A DNA stretch of 64,000 nt. Origin: Cryptomeria japonica (lineage: Eukaryota > Streptophyta > Pinopsida > Cupressales > Cupressaceae). Numbering within the stretch: the stretch's first letter is position 1; each line of letters opens with the position of its first letter. Location: assembly GCF_030272615.1 (NCBI RefSeq), contig NC_081411.1, forward strand, positions 41,653,140-41,717,139, read 5' to 3'. Under the pieces are notes generated by a model. It was not told the DNA's origin, did not search any database, and saw only the letters and a list, made by a program, of their open reading frames with translations. Positions 24,541 to 36,824 of the stretch are shown piece by piece. A program made the position numbers and the translations under genes.

Positions 24541-27500
24541 CCTTATGTTAGATCAAGATCAAGAGATGGAAAAAGAGTATATAGATGACGATAGGATATG
24601 GATAGGATAAGACAAGTCAAAAAATGGATAAGGGATATGACTGAAGGTTGTGATAGGTAAAGGGATAGTGACAAAATGTTGCAATAAGCCAAGGAATATG
24701 GATGAAATGTTGTAATAAGCCAATGGATAAAGACCAAAAGCTTTGATAGATCTAAAGATGTGAATAGGATTCATGACATTCATGAAGATCACCGGCCTTG
24801 TTAAGATCAAAGGCAGGAAAGGAAATATGGTCATGGGGGACAATAGGATAATGGAGGGTATGACAAGGGTATGATAGGATAATGAAGGATGAAGGGCAAT
24901 AGGATATGCTAGAAAGATAGGAAAAAATGGATGAAACCTGCCCCCAAGCATGAAATGCAAGAAGTTCATATATTACAGATGATGCTAGTTTTCCAGGTTT
25001 TCATCATGGTACTTGCCCAAGGTGCTTGTTTGCCAGGTTTTCACCAGTGGACGAATTATTTTTCTTTACTATTTTTTCACTTTTTTTTTCCTTTTCTTTC
25101 TTTTTTCTTGACTTTTTAGTAAAAACTGGACACATGATAGGGGATGCAAGAAGGACTCAATAATCTTTTGTATGGATGGTACCCTTGAAAAATGGACCAT
25201 GACTATGAAGGTATGCTCAAAGACGTTGGTAGGATAATGACATGAAAATGAAATGGGACTAAGGATTTATACAAAGGATTGGATATGATGGCTGAAAGGA
25301 TTGAAAATGTGCATTGGATAGTGGATAGGGTATTGGAAGAATTAGGCTTGAGAAGATATAAATGTTTGCAAGATCAACATTGGCACACACCTCAAGGGGT
25401 GGTGGACTAATGGAGGAAAAGTGGATTTTGAATATTGAGATTTGGATGGAGGAAAGGCTATGGGTTTTGGGACATAAGGACCCGAAATTGATGAATAAGG
25501 TGATGGATGAATAGATTTGAAAGTTTTGGATGGAGGAATAGCAATTTTGGATGCCACTTTTGATTTTTCTTTAGACTATTGTGCTTCAAGGAGTCGCTTA
25601 GGAATCCACATTGCTTTTTTATTTTTCATAATTTTGTGGTTCCTTGGAATGCATTGCTTGCACAAGTGATTTAGGAACCCATATGGATTTTGAATTTCTT
25701 TCATTTTTGCAACGAGCCTTTGTGGCCTTTTGGATATTTCTTTTTCTTTGGATCATATTTTTCTTCGTTTTGACATGTCGATTAGATTGGACATGTTGAT
25801 CCTTGATGGTATGTGGATTGATAGACTTATAAATTTTATGCTTAGCATCCAAATTGATTTGAGGGGGAAAGAAATTTATGAATGGATGAGAATGATATGA
25901 AGTTTGGATGAATGGAAGGTTCTCAAGGATGTGTTCTTTTTTTTACCTTGCATAAGGGACGAAGGGGTATAAGGACCTAAAATGGATGGAAGGGATGAAG
26001 GGATAGGTGCATGTTTGGATGTAGGTTTGGTGGGCACACCAACATCTTGAGGAATGTCACTGAGGCCATGACCACTAATATCCTCTTTGATATGGAGGGG
26101 TTCTTGCTTGTGAAGGTCTACCCATTTGCCTTTACAAATATTTTGACCTATAGGATACTCTTTGATTTGGGAAGACGACGTGAGTCCATTATGAGGTGGA
26201 TATGATATGAGAGAAATAATGAGATCATGAAGTGGATCAGACTAGACCAAAGGGGATTAATGAACATCTTGTGCCAACATGTTAGACTCATGAGGGGGAT
26301 CAAGATCATGAGGGGGATCGAGATCAATGAAAGGATCTTCATGAGATGGAATTGGAGGAATAATGGGATCTTCAAAAGAAATGAGATCTTTGAGAGTATA
26401 TGGAGGTTTAGGACATAGAGATGGAGTAAAACAGGAATCTTGTGGAGGATTTAAAGGGACGATAGGGCCTTGACAAGGAGGAAGATCATTGGATTCCTCT
26501 TTTAAAGTGTTTTTCTCTTGACTTTCAAAGGGGTCATCTGAATTTAGGACTAAGGGGATATCTTAACCTTGCTTAGGGACTGGAGTGTCAACAAGACTTT
26601 GCATAGGATGGACAAGGATAGGGGGATCATACAAAGAAATTAGATCGTGGTCAATGGATGGATGACATTGTTTATTCTTGGAATCTTGATCTTGATCTTC
26701 ATGCTTTGAATTGCCTCTTGACACAAGATTGGACTTTGAACACACATAGGGGATTTTGGAAAGGAATCAATGCTTTGACATCAAGGAGGTGGACTTTATA
26801 TGGGAGTCTCTAAAATAGAAGCATTTGGTGGTATTGAATCTTGTATTTTTAAATAATACAAGGGATTTGTATAAAGACATAGATTAGCATGTAATTCTGT
26901 TGTGGAGAGCCCTTGGGAGGATGCATTATTAGATGTATCATTTGCAAGAGATGGTGGAAATTGCACTTGTGAAACTTTAGGATCAGATGGAATGGGAGAG
27001 GACACAGAGGTCACTTGAGGGTCAATTTTATTATTGGGGGATGAGCCATTGTTAGACATGGGCATATGATTTTGATCGTTCTTAGAAAAATCACTCAAGA
27101 CTCTCTTTAAGAGCTTTGTAATAGAGCTACCTTTCTTTGGAGAAGCATTTGAATCCTTGTGAGGTTTTGAAATGGTTGGGTTTTGATGTTGGATTTGTTT
27201 GAAAGGTATTTGGTTTTGGTTTGATGTTACGTTTTGATTTTGAATTTGGTTCTAGTTAGATTGGTTTGACATGATTGAAATTTCACTTGGTGTGTGTTGC
27301 AAATTTTGTCTTTGAATGTTTGGTTGTAGTTGTTGATATTGATTTGTTGATTGATCTTGTTGTTGATACTTGACAATTGGTTCAACCAATTGTTGATATT
27401 GTGTATTTGGTTAGACATATTGTTGTGTTGGTTGGATATGTTCGACTATCGGTTTTATTGGTTTGATATGTTGGATCATTGGTTGTGTCGGCTGGATATG

Positions 27501-27543
27501 TTAGACCATTGGTTGTGTATGTTGGATGATTGGTTGTGATGAA
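24541..27543 (-). other. decayed minus-strand coding-like relic, Pro/Ser- and Q/N-rich, origin unknown
   Basis: Read on the minus strand, this 3-kb block has the composition of former protein-coding DNA: phrases such as SPKKGSSITKLLKRVLSDFS, PPYTLKDLISFEDPIIPPIP and a Gln/Asn-rich stretch near 27180-27540. The Q-rich end is built on an approximately 33-bp repeat (QPMIQHI/QPTQ-like). I recognise no domain. Its position beside LTR elements suggests an accessory region of an old LTR retrotransposon, so I treat it as a broken fossil. Frames are interrupted many times. Confidence 0.4.
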
Positions 27544-29646
27544 TAATGATGAACAACTAATACCCTTACTGGTAATGAGAGGGGGGGGGGTGAATCAATA
27601 CATACAAAAACTTGCTTCAATATTTTGACACTCTCTTAACATAGATAACTGGTTGTCTATACCACTGCACTTAACCATAGCAATACCGGTTAAACAAAAA
27701 TGCTTTAGACAGCTAAATTGGTTAACCAAAAGTACTTCAAACAACATTCAACATATCTCAAATCTTGATAGCTACTTTACCAATTTAGTCATGCATGAGT
27801 TGCATCAATAATACCACAATCATTTAACACTGCATGCATATTCAACTTTAATAAAAAACTACTCAATCATCACATGAAAAATCACAACCCATAACACATA
27901 GATTTTTCATGTGGAAACCCAAATGGGAAAAACCACGATGGGGATGTGTGAGATTTTGCCAAGATCAAGAGCTCAATGAAATGTACAAAATAGAGACACA
28001 ATACAGGACAAGAATAAACTGTATTCTCATCAATAGAAAATGATCAATAATAATTACATACAATGTAGATGAGCTTGCTTATATAGGCAAAGCTAGGGAT
28101 ATGTGAGCACACAAACATGACATGTGGCTCAATAAGAAACAAGGGTAGGTAGGAAATAGGTGTGGGTAGGTAGGAGAAATAATATATGTAGCGTCCTAAA
28201 ATTGTGACACTTGCAATTTCGACTGCATTTGGGTCTTCACGGTGGTGATGCAACATGGAACCTGAATGGAGACCCCGAAACTTGTTCATGACATCAAAAA
28301 CTGCATTTTTTAGCACCCTGGCCTGATCCTCCTTGCACCCTGTTGTCCCTGGAGGTGGGACCATGGTGCCCAGCGCCCTGGTCCTTCAGGACTAGGGTAC
28401 CCAGCGCCCTGGTCCCCCAGGACCATGGCACCCAGCGCCCTGGTCCCTGGCCCTATTTTGGGCCTGGTCTCTTTTGGGGTCTCGGGTCTTTATGTTTGCA
28501 AATTGGAAAATAATCTTTCCTGGTTGGCCTAAGGTCGGAAAAATCAGTCTTTTAACCCTAATTGACAAGTATATAAACTACATTTCCTCTCCCATTTTGG
28601 TAAGATGGAAAAAAGAGGCGAAAATGATATTCAAGCATTCAAGCATTCAAACATTCCTTCAAGCAATTGATCATTCTAAGTCTCCATTCAAGGCTAAGTG
28701 TTGCATTCAAGACAAGTATTCAACCATTGAAGAGGAGATCACATACAACATACAACATACAACAACATCTACACCTTCGCATGTAAGAATACAAACATTC
28801 TTACAACAAGGTACTAGTACTTGTTTTACATTACAATCATTTACATTTACAACATTTCTCATTTCTTGGTTAATTCCAAAACCGGGGTTTGACCTAAGGG
28901 CAAACCCCTAATCCCTAACCCCCCAATCGTCTTCGCTTTTCTGTGTGTAGGTTGCAGGTACGCGGCTGTAATTGAAGATCTGGAATCCTTGTGCAAAGAT
29001 GAACAGATCCCCCTTCGTTTCGCGGATTTTTCGGAGGACCGTGTGCACGCCGGGCACCATCGTCCCGTCAACTTCCGCTCAAATTTGTAGGACAGCTCCG
29101 TCTCGACATTTTACTGCTAATTCCAGGTCCGCAGCTTCATCCTATATCCCTATCTCTGTTTATAAGTGAATCTTTCTCACTTTTCATGCATTCCTAGCTT
29201 AATCCTTCTATCTACATTCTTTACAAAAGAGGGTAGCCTTGCTGTCTTAACCCTTGAAACTCATTTAGAATCCAATCTTGCATTGTGTGGGATTGGATCT
29301 TGTGGGTTTCAACCCCTCTTTTGAATGTAAAGTCTCCCCTAAGTGAAAACCGTCAACCCTAGTGACCTCCTTCCCCTCTCCTCGGAGTGGTGGGGGGAAC
29401 ACTTAGGGTTCGCTCGCGATTTTCCGCTTTACAATATAATAGTCCACATGAGGTGGATCACCCACCGAATGTGGAGTGTAACAACAAGATCAACACCATA
29501 AAAGGTGGAATTTCTTCTACACACACTATCCCAATGTGGCACAAACACCCAAGTGTCTCATACCCAAACTACAATAAAATGCATTTCTTAAGTAAACTTA
29601 AGTAAAGTGTAATAATATCCATGATGAATAATTATTTACACCAACA
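27544..29646 (-). repeat. copia-type LTR (minus orientation), interrupted by a solo LTR
   Basis: The right end is CACCAACA at about 29646, directly followed by CCCCCCCTTAAG. Read on the minus strand that is a polypurine tract followed by TGTTGGTG, the expected junction of internal DNA and a 3' LTR. The left part carries TGAGAGGGGGGG..TGAATCA (near 27575), shared with the copia LTRs at 51.9 and 58.7 kb. The exact left border is uncertain (27544-27560). The element it belongs to continues to the right, towards the assembly gap. A separate LTR sits inside it at 28187-29433. Confidence 0.65.
28187..29433 (+). mobile_element. solo LTR, 1247 bp, nested in an older LTR
   Basis: Starts TGTAGCGTCC and ends CGCTTTACA, flanked by a perfect 5-bp target duplication ATATA (28182-28186 and 29434-29438). 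It has a TATA box (TATAAA, 28572-28577) and, upstream of it at about 28330-28450, an approximately 40-bp repeat centred on CAGCGCCCTGGTCC. No internal region is present, so it is a solo LTR left by recombination of a former full element, probably Ty3/gypsy (family assigned by style only). It interrupts the copia-type LTR around it. Confidence 0.85.
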
Positions 29647-30877
29647 CCCCCCCTTAAGTGCAACTTAGGGGAATGCACTTAAGTCTACAATGCAACTAAG
29701 CAATGCAAGATGGGTCCCGACTACGATGCCATGTTAGGTACCCATGTACAAATGAAAATGCATGCAAACCAATGCAATGAAATCTCTCACAAAGTGGGGA
29801 AAGAGAGAAAAACCCAATGCGAAAAAACCCTCCCCCAAAAGAGAGATGAAAAAACATACAAGAGAACTCTCATAGAAGAATGTGAAGGACAAAACCCCAT
29901 GTGAGGAAAAAGTCCCCCCCATATGAGAGAAGAAGAGAAGCTAGGAAGCCCCCCCTCAATGTGGAATCTGGACCAATGATAGAAGCTTGATGTATGAAGA
30001 AACTGCTCCACGAATGTCGAACAACATTCCTCCCCTTAGGAAGAAACAAAACCAAAGGCGTATCCATGAAGTCTCCCCAATCATGAAGGGAAGATGTATG
30101 AAGAAAACTCAAGATGAAAGGAATCTCTGAAAACTGCTCAAGTGTCCCCATGTTGATGCTAAAAGATACCCCTTCCAAAGGTGGTAAACTGTGCCACACT
30201 ATTGAAAAAGGCACTCCAAGATCTAGTGGAGATGGATGTAGAACATGTCCCAAAGACTCATATGTCTCCTCAAAACATAAAGAGACCTCCTCCAACTGCT
30301 GTACATAAGTATCCACAATCATGTCAACCTTGAAAGAATGATCATGTAGAGAATGAACAAGAGGGTCAGAGTGTGCCCTCGCAACAATCAAAGAAGGATC
30401 ATCTTTATCAAAGAGAAGATGAATGTCATCAATGATGTCTCCCAAATCTGCAATGTAGGATTCCATAAACAAACCTGCAATGTCTGTCAAGTAATCATCC
30501 CATGAATCTGAAGCTGGAAGACAATGAATATCCTGCTGCACTGAATCACATGAAGGCAAAACTGTCGCACTATCTGCATCATCAGGTGCAATAGGTGATG
30601 TGATATCAATATGAGGAGATGAAATACAAGACTCAAGAATGGGGTCACATGTGAGAATCCCCATGTTCAAGTGCCCAAAGTTCTCCTCAAAATTTGAACC
30701 ATCACAACAAGTGTGATCATAATGTGTAGAATCATCAAATGTGAAATCATCATCATCAACAAAATCTGAAAAGGAGTATAACCGAGATGTATGATCAACC
30801 ACCCCAGTTGCAATGATAGCTCTAGTCTCCAAGTCTCTAATGAAAACTGAGTCAGGTGTGAGCTCCACAACTCTCTT
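29647..30877 (-). mobile_element. internal region of an LTR element with a long open frame of unknown function
   Basis: It lies immediately upstream (minus strand) of the LTR at 27544-29646. Next to the gap the translation contains VELTPDSVFIRDLETR and ATGVVDHTSRLYSF. These resemble the tail of a Ty1/copia gag-pre-integrase segment, though weakly. About 300 further codons stay open in one frame, rich in Asp, Ser and His (for example SWDDYLTDIAGLFMESYIAD), and match no retroviral domain I know. The right side is cut by the assembly gap, so its true extent is unknown. Treated as part of a broken fossil. Confidence 0.5.
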
Positions 30878-31377
30878 NNNNNNNNNNNNNNNNNNNNNNN
30901 NNNNNNNNNNNNNNNNNNNNNNNNNNNNNNNNNNNNNNNNNNNNNNNNNNNNNNNNNNNNNNNNNNNNNNNNNNNNNNNNNNNNNNNNNNNNNNNNNNNN
31001 NNNNNNNNNNNNNNNNNNNNNNNNNNNNNNNNNNNNNNNNNNNNNNNNNNNNNNNNNNNNNNNNNNNNNNNNNNNNNNNNNNNNNNNNNNNNNNNNNNNN
31101 NNNNNNNNNNNNNNNNNNNNNNNNNNNNNNNNNNNNNNNNNNNNNNNNNNNNNNNNNNNNNNNNNNNNNNNNNNNNNNNNNNNNNNNNNNNNNNNNNNNN
31201 NNNNNNNNNNNNNNNNNNNNNNNNNNNNNNNNNNNNNNNNNNNNNNNNNNNNNNNNNNNNNNNNNNNNNNNNNNNNNNNNNNNNNNNNNNNNNNNNNNNN
31301 NNNNNNNNNNNNNNNNNNNNNNNNNNNNNNNNNNNNNNNNNNNNNNNNNNNNNNNNNNNNNNNNNNNNNNNNNNNNN
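30878..31377. other. assembly gap (500 N)
   Basis: Exactly 500 undetermined bases, a typical placeholder length, so the real distance is unknown. The DNA on the two sides belongs to different-looking elements, so reading frames drawn across the gap have no meaning. Confidence 0.98.
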
Positions 31378-32239
31378 GGACCTTTTCAGGATCAACCTCA
31401 ATTCCCTTTTTTGAAATTATGTAACCAAGTAATTTTCCTGATGTGACTCCAAATGCACACTTTTTTGGATTTAAGCAGAGCTTGAATCTTTCCATTCGAT
31501 CTAATATGAGGCCTAGCTCTTGAATGTGTGTAGATCTCTTCATGGTTTTTACCAGGGTGTCATCTACATAATCTTCCATGTTTTTATGCATCATATAATG
31601 GAAAATAGTGGTTACTGCTCTTTGGTAAGTTTCTCCTGCGTTCTTTAGACCAAATGGCATAACATTCCAGCAGAAGGTTCCCCGCACACATGTGAAGGTT
31701 GTCTTCTCTTGATCTTTAGGTGTTATCTTGATCTGATTGTAACCAAAGAATCCATCCATTAATGAATACATCTCATATCCAGCAGTCATATCTACTATCA
31801 TGTTAATGTTGGGCAATGGAAAATCATCTTTTGGACATGCCTTGTTGAGATCCCTGAAATCTGTGCAAACTCTAATAGATTTGTCTACTTTTGATACAGG
31901 TACTAGGTTGGATATCCATTCTGCGTAGTCTATAGCTCTGATAAATCCAGCTTTTAGCAATTTCTCTAGTTCAGCCTTGACTAGTAGTGCCACATGAGGA
32001 TGCATTTTTTGGAGTTTTTGTTTGACTGGTTTAACTCCTGGCATAATAGAGAGATGATGCATGATGAGATCAGGATCTAGTCCTAGCATATCTGAGTATG
32101 TCCATGCAAAGTTAATCTTCTTTTCTAAAAATAGATTGGTGAAATCTTTTAACTCTTCTGCTGACAGTGATTGGGCTAAATGAATGACATGCGGTATCTC
32201 TTGACTCCCAATGTTCATTGGCTGAGTTGGTTCGATCAA
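31378..32239 (-). other. gypsy reverse transcriptase region (fossil)
   Basis: This is the polymerase palm and fingers region of a Ty3/gypsy RT. It includes the VCTDFRDLNKACPKDDFPLP segment, the QIKITPKDQEKTTF region, MPFGLKNAGETYQRA and the YVDD active-site box. The C-terminal side of the polyprotein is lost in the assembly gap. Confidence 0.9.
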
Positions 32240-33241
32240 TATGGAAGATCTCTCCTAGAAGTGGCTCGGCAGTATATCAAGTACCTCACCTTTAGGCACC
32301 TCATAGAGGTTTTCACCTTTGGGTACATCCTTTATTTTCTCCTTTTTAGAGTCTGACACTGCCACAATGTGTTTTTCGCTATCAGATCTTTTATTCTTAT
32401 TTTTCTTGTTTTTGCGACTAAGATACTTGATATCCGCTTCAGTCATGTTTTCATTTTGTTCGCTGGTGGTGGAAGAGTACATGGGTTCAACTGCATTGAG
32501 ATAGTAGGCTAGTGTATAGTCATTGGCAAAAGTAGGCACGTTCAAGGGTTGGTTATAAAGAGTATTACCAATCAGTTCTTGATGTATTGAGGATAAGGTT
32601 GGTACAGGCTCAAGGGAGTTCATGGTACTATCATCATTGTTTCGAACTGACCAATCGAGTTCCAGAATACTACCTTGCATATGTGTCTTGAGACCAGGAA
32701 GAGTTACGACATGATTATCATCATTCATGTTAGTATTTATTGGACCTAACTCAACTAACCTACTTCTAGCATCATCATCTACTTCAGACTGGGCTACATA
32801 CCGTAGTATAACAGTAGATAGTATTTCATTATTCATGACAGAGTAGTCATAATGCGTTGTTGAATAGTTGTTGTCATAGATAGAGCTCATGTCTGAGCCA
32901 TCAGAGTCATAGGATGGAGTTGCTGACTCATCTTCAAGTGGTTTAGTGAAGGTATATATAGTATCAACACCCACATCCTTGATGCTGCAAGTTCCTTCTT
33001 GATTTGGTTCATTGATTGCTTGCATTTGACACACTTGTGGACATGACTTTGATGATTTTGTTAACCCCTGTTGTCTATTCCATTCAACTTCTTCTGGACT
33101 GATGATTGGTTCTCTTGCTCTAGCTTCTAGTTCTTCTTGTGTGATTCCATACTTGATTTGTCTTGTCTCATTAGGAGAATTGGTAGGTGAAGGACTTGCT
33201 TGTGTCCTTTCTTTCTTCAGCTGTCGGTCATAGTCTTCTTG

Positions 33242-34417
33242 TCATTTTAATCTGATTTCTTCTATTTCCTTTTGCATTCTTAGGTGTATCAGCTCTTGTG
33301 CATCATCTGCGGTATCCTTGAGTTCTTCAAGCGTTTCTATAGTAGATGTATCTGAGATGTGATCTGGACCCCATTCATACTCATTTGAATCAGTTTCTGA
33401 GTCATCTACTTGTTGTCTGCCAGTATATGTGACCGGAATGTTCAGTGGTGCAAACAATTCTTTGATTCTGTATATTTCATCTCTCATATCCTCTGGAGTG
33501 TCTACTTCATGTGGTATCATAGCTAATACAACTGGAACTTGACTACCATCTATTTCCTTTCCCTGGGTGGGTAATTCTTTTTGTTCACCATCACATTCCT
33601 CCTGAGTTTGTTGAGTATTAATTTCTTGTGTTGCTAGAGGTAGCACCTTTTTCTTCCACTTACGTTGATGGCGAGGTGTGTGCTTCTGATCTAATGACTT
33701 TCTTGGATCATATCCCAGTCTAGCTTTATCATTGGTCAACTTAGTTTGTAGTTGAATAGGTTCAACAATACCTTTTTGACATTTGCCGAGAGGACGAGTA
33801 CCTGAATATCCCATGCGTTGAAGCATCTTATAGCCTGGACCATATTGCGTTGGAGAAATCTCACAATGTCATATTTCTTTATCTGTGTTGTCTTCTTTGA
33901 AAAGCGATTTAAGGACATCATCCCCTTCTATTTCATCTGCAAGAGAAGTAGAGGATTGTATAAAGGTGCCATCATAAATGACTATTGGAGTTGAAGTTTG
34001 TGGCCCCATGCCCTCTGATGGTTTTTCTGACTGTCTTGGTGATGGAGGAAGAGACGTGAGTGAGAGTATAGGCTCTATCTTGTAACCATCCATGCTAGTG
34101 TTTGTGATTTTCAGTTTCTTTTCCAAATCTTTTAGCAGAGATTCTGAACTTTCAGTTGTGGAAGCTGCTCTATTATTAGGAACAAAATCATCAGCACCTT
34201 GCGTTAATGCATTGCAGGCATAGCTTGTATTAGCAAGAATAGTGACCTCTACTCCATTATAAGGAAACTTCAGACATTGATGGTACGTAGATGGTACTGC
34301 TTTCATTTCATGAATCCATGGCCTACCCAGTAAGATGTTGTATGAAAGATGAAGATCCAAGACTTGAAAAATCATATCTCTCTCCACAAGTCCTACTTTG
34401 ATTGGTAATGATACCAA
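33242..34417 (-). other. gypsy protease and G-patch region (fossil)
   Basis: The upstream part (33.9-34.4 kb) has LSYNILLGRPWIHEMKA, typical of the C-terminal half of Tat-type aspartic protease. The downstream part (33.2-33.8 kb) begins with MGYSGTRPLGKCQKG, a retroelement G-patch, a nucleic-acid-binding motif often found between protease and RT in this clade. Confidence 0.75.
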
Positions 34418-34864
34418 TCCCTTAGAAGTTCTTTCTTCTTCATCATAAGCCTTGATTGTTATCTTCTTTGTTGGATCAATAACATTTTTCAGAGAATCCC
34501 ACCTGTGTTAATAGATTGTAAGTACAAATATTCAACCCAGCGCCTCCATCTATCAAAACACGTTTAACGTGGTGTTTATGGATCATGGCTTCAATTGGTA
34601 ATGGTTGGTATGTGGATGACTTAGTGAGTTATCATCTTCTTTAGAGAATGTGAGGTAATGAGGGGAGGTCAGGTGACCTACCATAGATTGAAACCGATCT
34701 ACATCTAAATCTTTAGGAACACTGGTGGTAAGTAGAGCCTTGTCTAGGACTTCTTTATGAGCATAAGAGATCTTAAGAAGTTCTAGAATGGAGATCTGAG
34801 CATTGGTTCTCTTTAATTGTTCAACAATACTATAGCCAGGAGAAGACGATGAAACTAGTTGCTT

Positions 34865-36824
34865 TCATTTGGCCATGATTGTGTCTGTTTGTTTATTTGG
34901 CAGTTTTGATGTTGTTTGATCAAAAGTGGAGGAACTATCTCCTGGGAGAGAAATCTTCCTTTGAGCACGAGTCACGGCATTAGCAGCTTGTGCTTGATTT
35001 TGATGATCCTGGACTATGATCACATTGCAATATTTAGGTTGAACAGATTCAATCATGTTGATCACATTATCATTGTTAGTGTAAGTATAATTGACTCTAG
35101 CTCCTCCCTTGGATTTTGAGGAATCTCCTTGTTCATAAGTGGGTAAGGGATCTTTAAAGGCCTTATGATCAGCATTAGTTGTGTGATTTCCCACAATGAT
35201 CTTGTCTGCGTCAATGAGATCTTGTATTTCATGTCGGAGTTTCATGCAGTGGTTTATGTTATGTCCCTTGTTCTGATGGTAGTCACAACACTCATTTTCT
35301 CTACACCATTTGGGTCTAATTTCTGGGTCATAGGGTCGAGAATTGTCTGGCAATGTTATCAGATTATTTGCCAATAAAGTTTTAAAAGCCGATTCATATG
35401 ACTCATCTAGAGGAGTAAACTCACGCTTAGGCTTTGAGACCCAAGGTTTGTCTTTAAACCACTCTCTTGTTTTCTTTGGGGGATTCTCTGTTGTAGTTTC
35501 AGCTGCCTTGAGTGCTTGTGTGCCATTGGCTAAGTTAAATATTGTGGATTTTGTTTTTGCTTGAACAATATCTACCACTCCATCACTAACAACGTTCTTG
35601 TTGTTGTCTTTGCTATATTTCCAGTAGTTACTCTTTTCTTTAGAGCTAGAACCTTGCAATGTTTATTTCCAAAGTGATATATCTCCCTTTTTGATAAGTA
35701 CATCTTCCATTCTGAGGGCGTTATATATCTCCCTTTTTGATAAGTACATCTTCCATTCTGAGGGCGTTATCTACCATTTTGTTAAATGAAGGGTGCACTT
35801 GCATCTGGACACTGTATTTCAATTTAGGGACTAAGTTGTTGACGAAGATGTCCATTTTCTCAAGATCTGGGATAGTCCGTGAATATCTAGAGAACATCTT
35901 TCTCCATTGTTGGAGGAAAGTGAGAAAGGGTTCTCCTGTCTTTTGTCTGGTATTGCAAAGCTCTATCATAGTGACTAGGTGACGAATGTTGTATGAGTAC
36001 TGTTGTAAAAATAGTTGGATTAGCTCTTCAAACATTTTAATCCCTTTGGGTAGACTTGCGAACCATTCCATTGCTTGACCTCCTAAACTCCTTGGGAAAA
36101 GGCGCATGAGGTACGTTTGATCATGCATGAACTCCATACAAGCAACACAAAACTCTCTGACATGATCTTGAGGATCTGAGGTACCATCATGCTTGTCAAA
36201 TTTTGGTATCTCAACTCGTGAAGGAAATGGAGACATGTAAAGGTTTTTGTCAAATAGGAATGGGCATATTGTGTCCAAAGAATATTGTTTTGGCGTTTTA
36301 TCTTTGTTTTCTATTCTTGTGACTGCAGTTTGTAATGCTTGCATTTGTTTGCTCATTTTTCCCCATGGTGTCTCTTCCTCTTTAGCAACGAGGGCCTCCA
36401 CATTATAACCAGTAGGGAGTTTGGCACTTTGTTTTGCTAATTCTAGGAAATAGTCTTCTTTTTCCCTAGCCATGATGACCTTCATCATTTTTCGGAATTC
36501 TTTATTATTCTGACATCTATGTACTTCGTCTTCAGGAGGTTTAGGAAGCTCAGACTCAGTTGATGAATCACTGTCAATGGCATGATTGCTGAAGTCATCA
36601 TGAGTGTTTTGTTTATTAGCTTCTCTTTCTTGTCTTTCCCCAGACATGGTGGGAGATAGGGGCTGATTGAAGATTGGTATATTGTAAACTAGTATCTGTG
36701 ACGAGGACGGTTTATTGTAAAAGGGGTTTTCTTTGAAGAACAGATTGTCTTTGGTCGAAAAGGGGGTTTCTTTTTCTTTGTCCTTTTTGTTGCGAGAACT
36801 TCTGGTTTGAATAGGCATTTCCAA
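34865..36824 (-). other. gypsy gag region (fossil)
   Basis: The capsid-like part (35.7-36.8 kb) contains VEIPKFDKHDGTSDPQDHV and FPRSLGGQAMEWFASLPKG, typical of the retrotransposon gag family of Ty3/gypsy. The following part has a zinc-knuckle-like CDYHQNKGHNINHC. In the family these proteins form the virus-like particle and bind RNA. Confidence 0.85.

Noticed and set aside
28474-28911. 145-codon plus-strand frame
   Set aside because: It lies wholly inside the solo LTR at 28187-29433, over its TATA box and leader, and has no domain.
29870-32239. One 789-codon minus-strand frame running across the N gap
   Set aside because: The 500 Ns happen to leave the frame open. The two sides belong to different elements, so this is not one protein.
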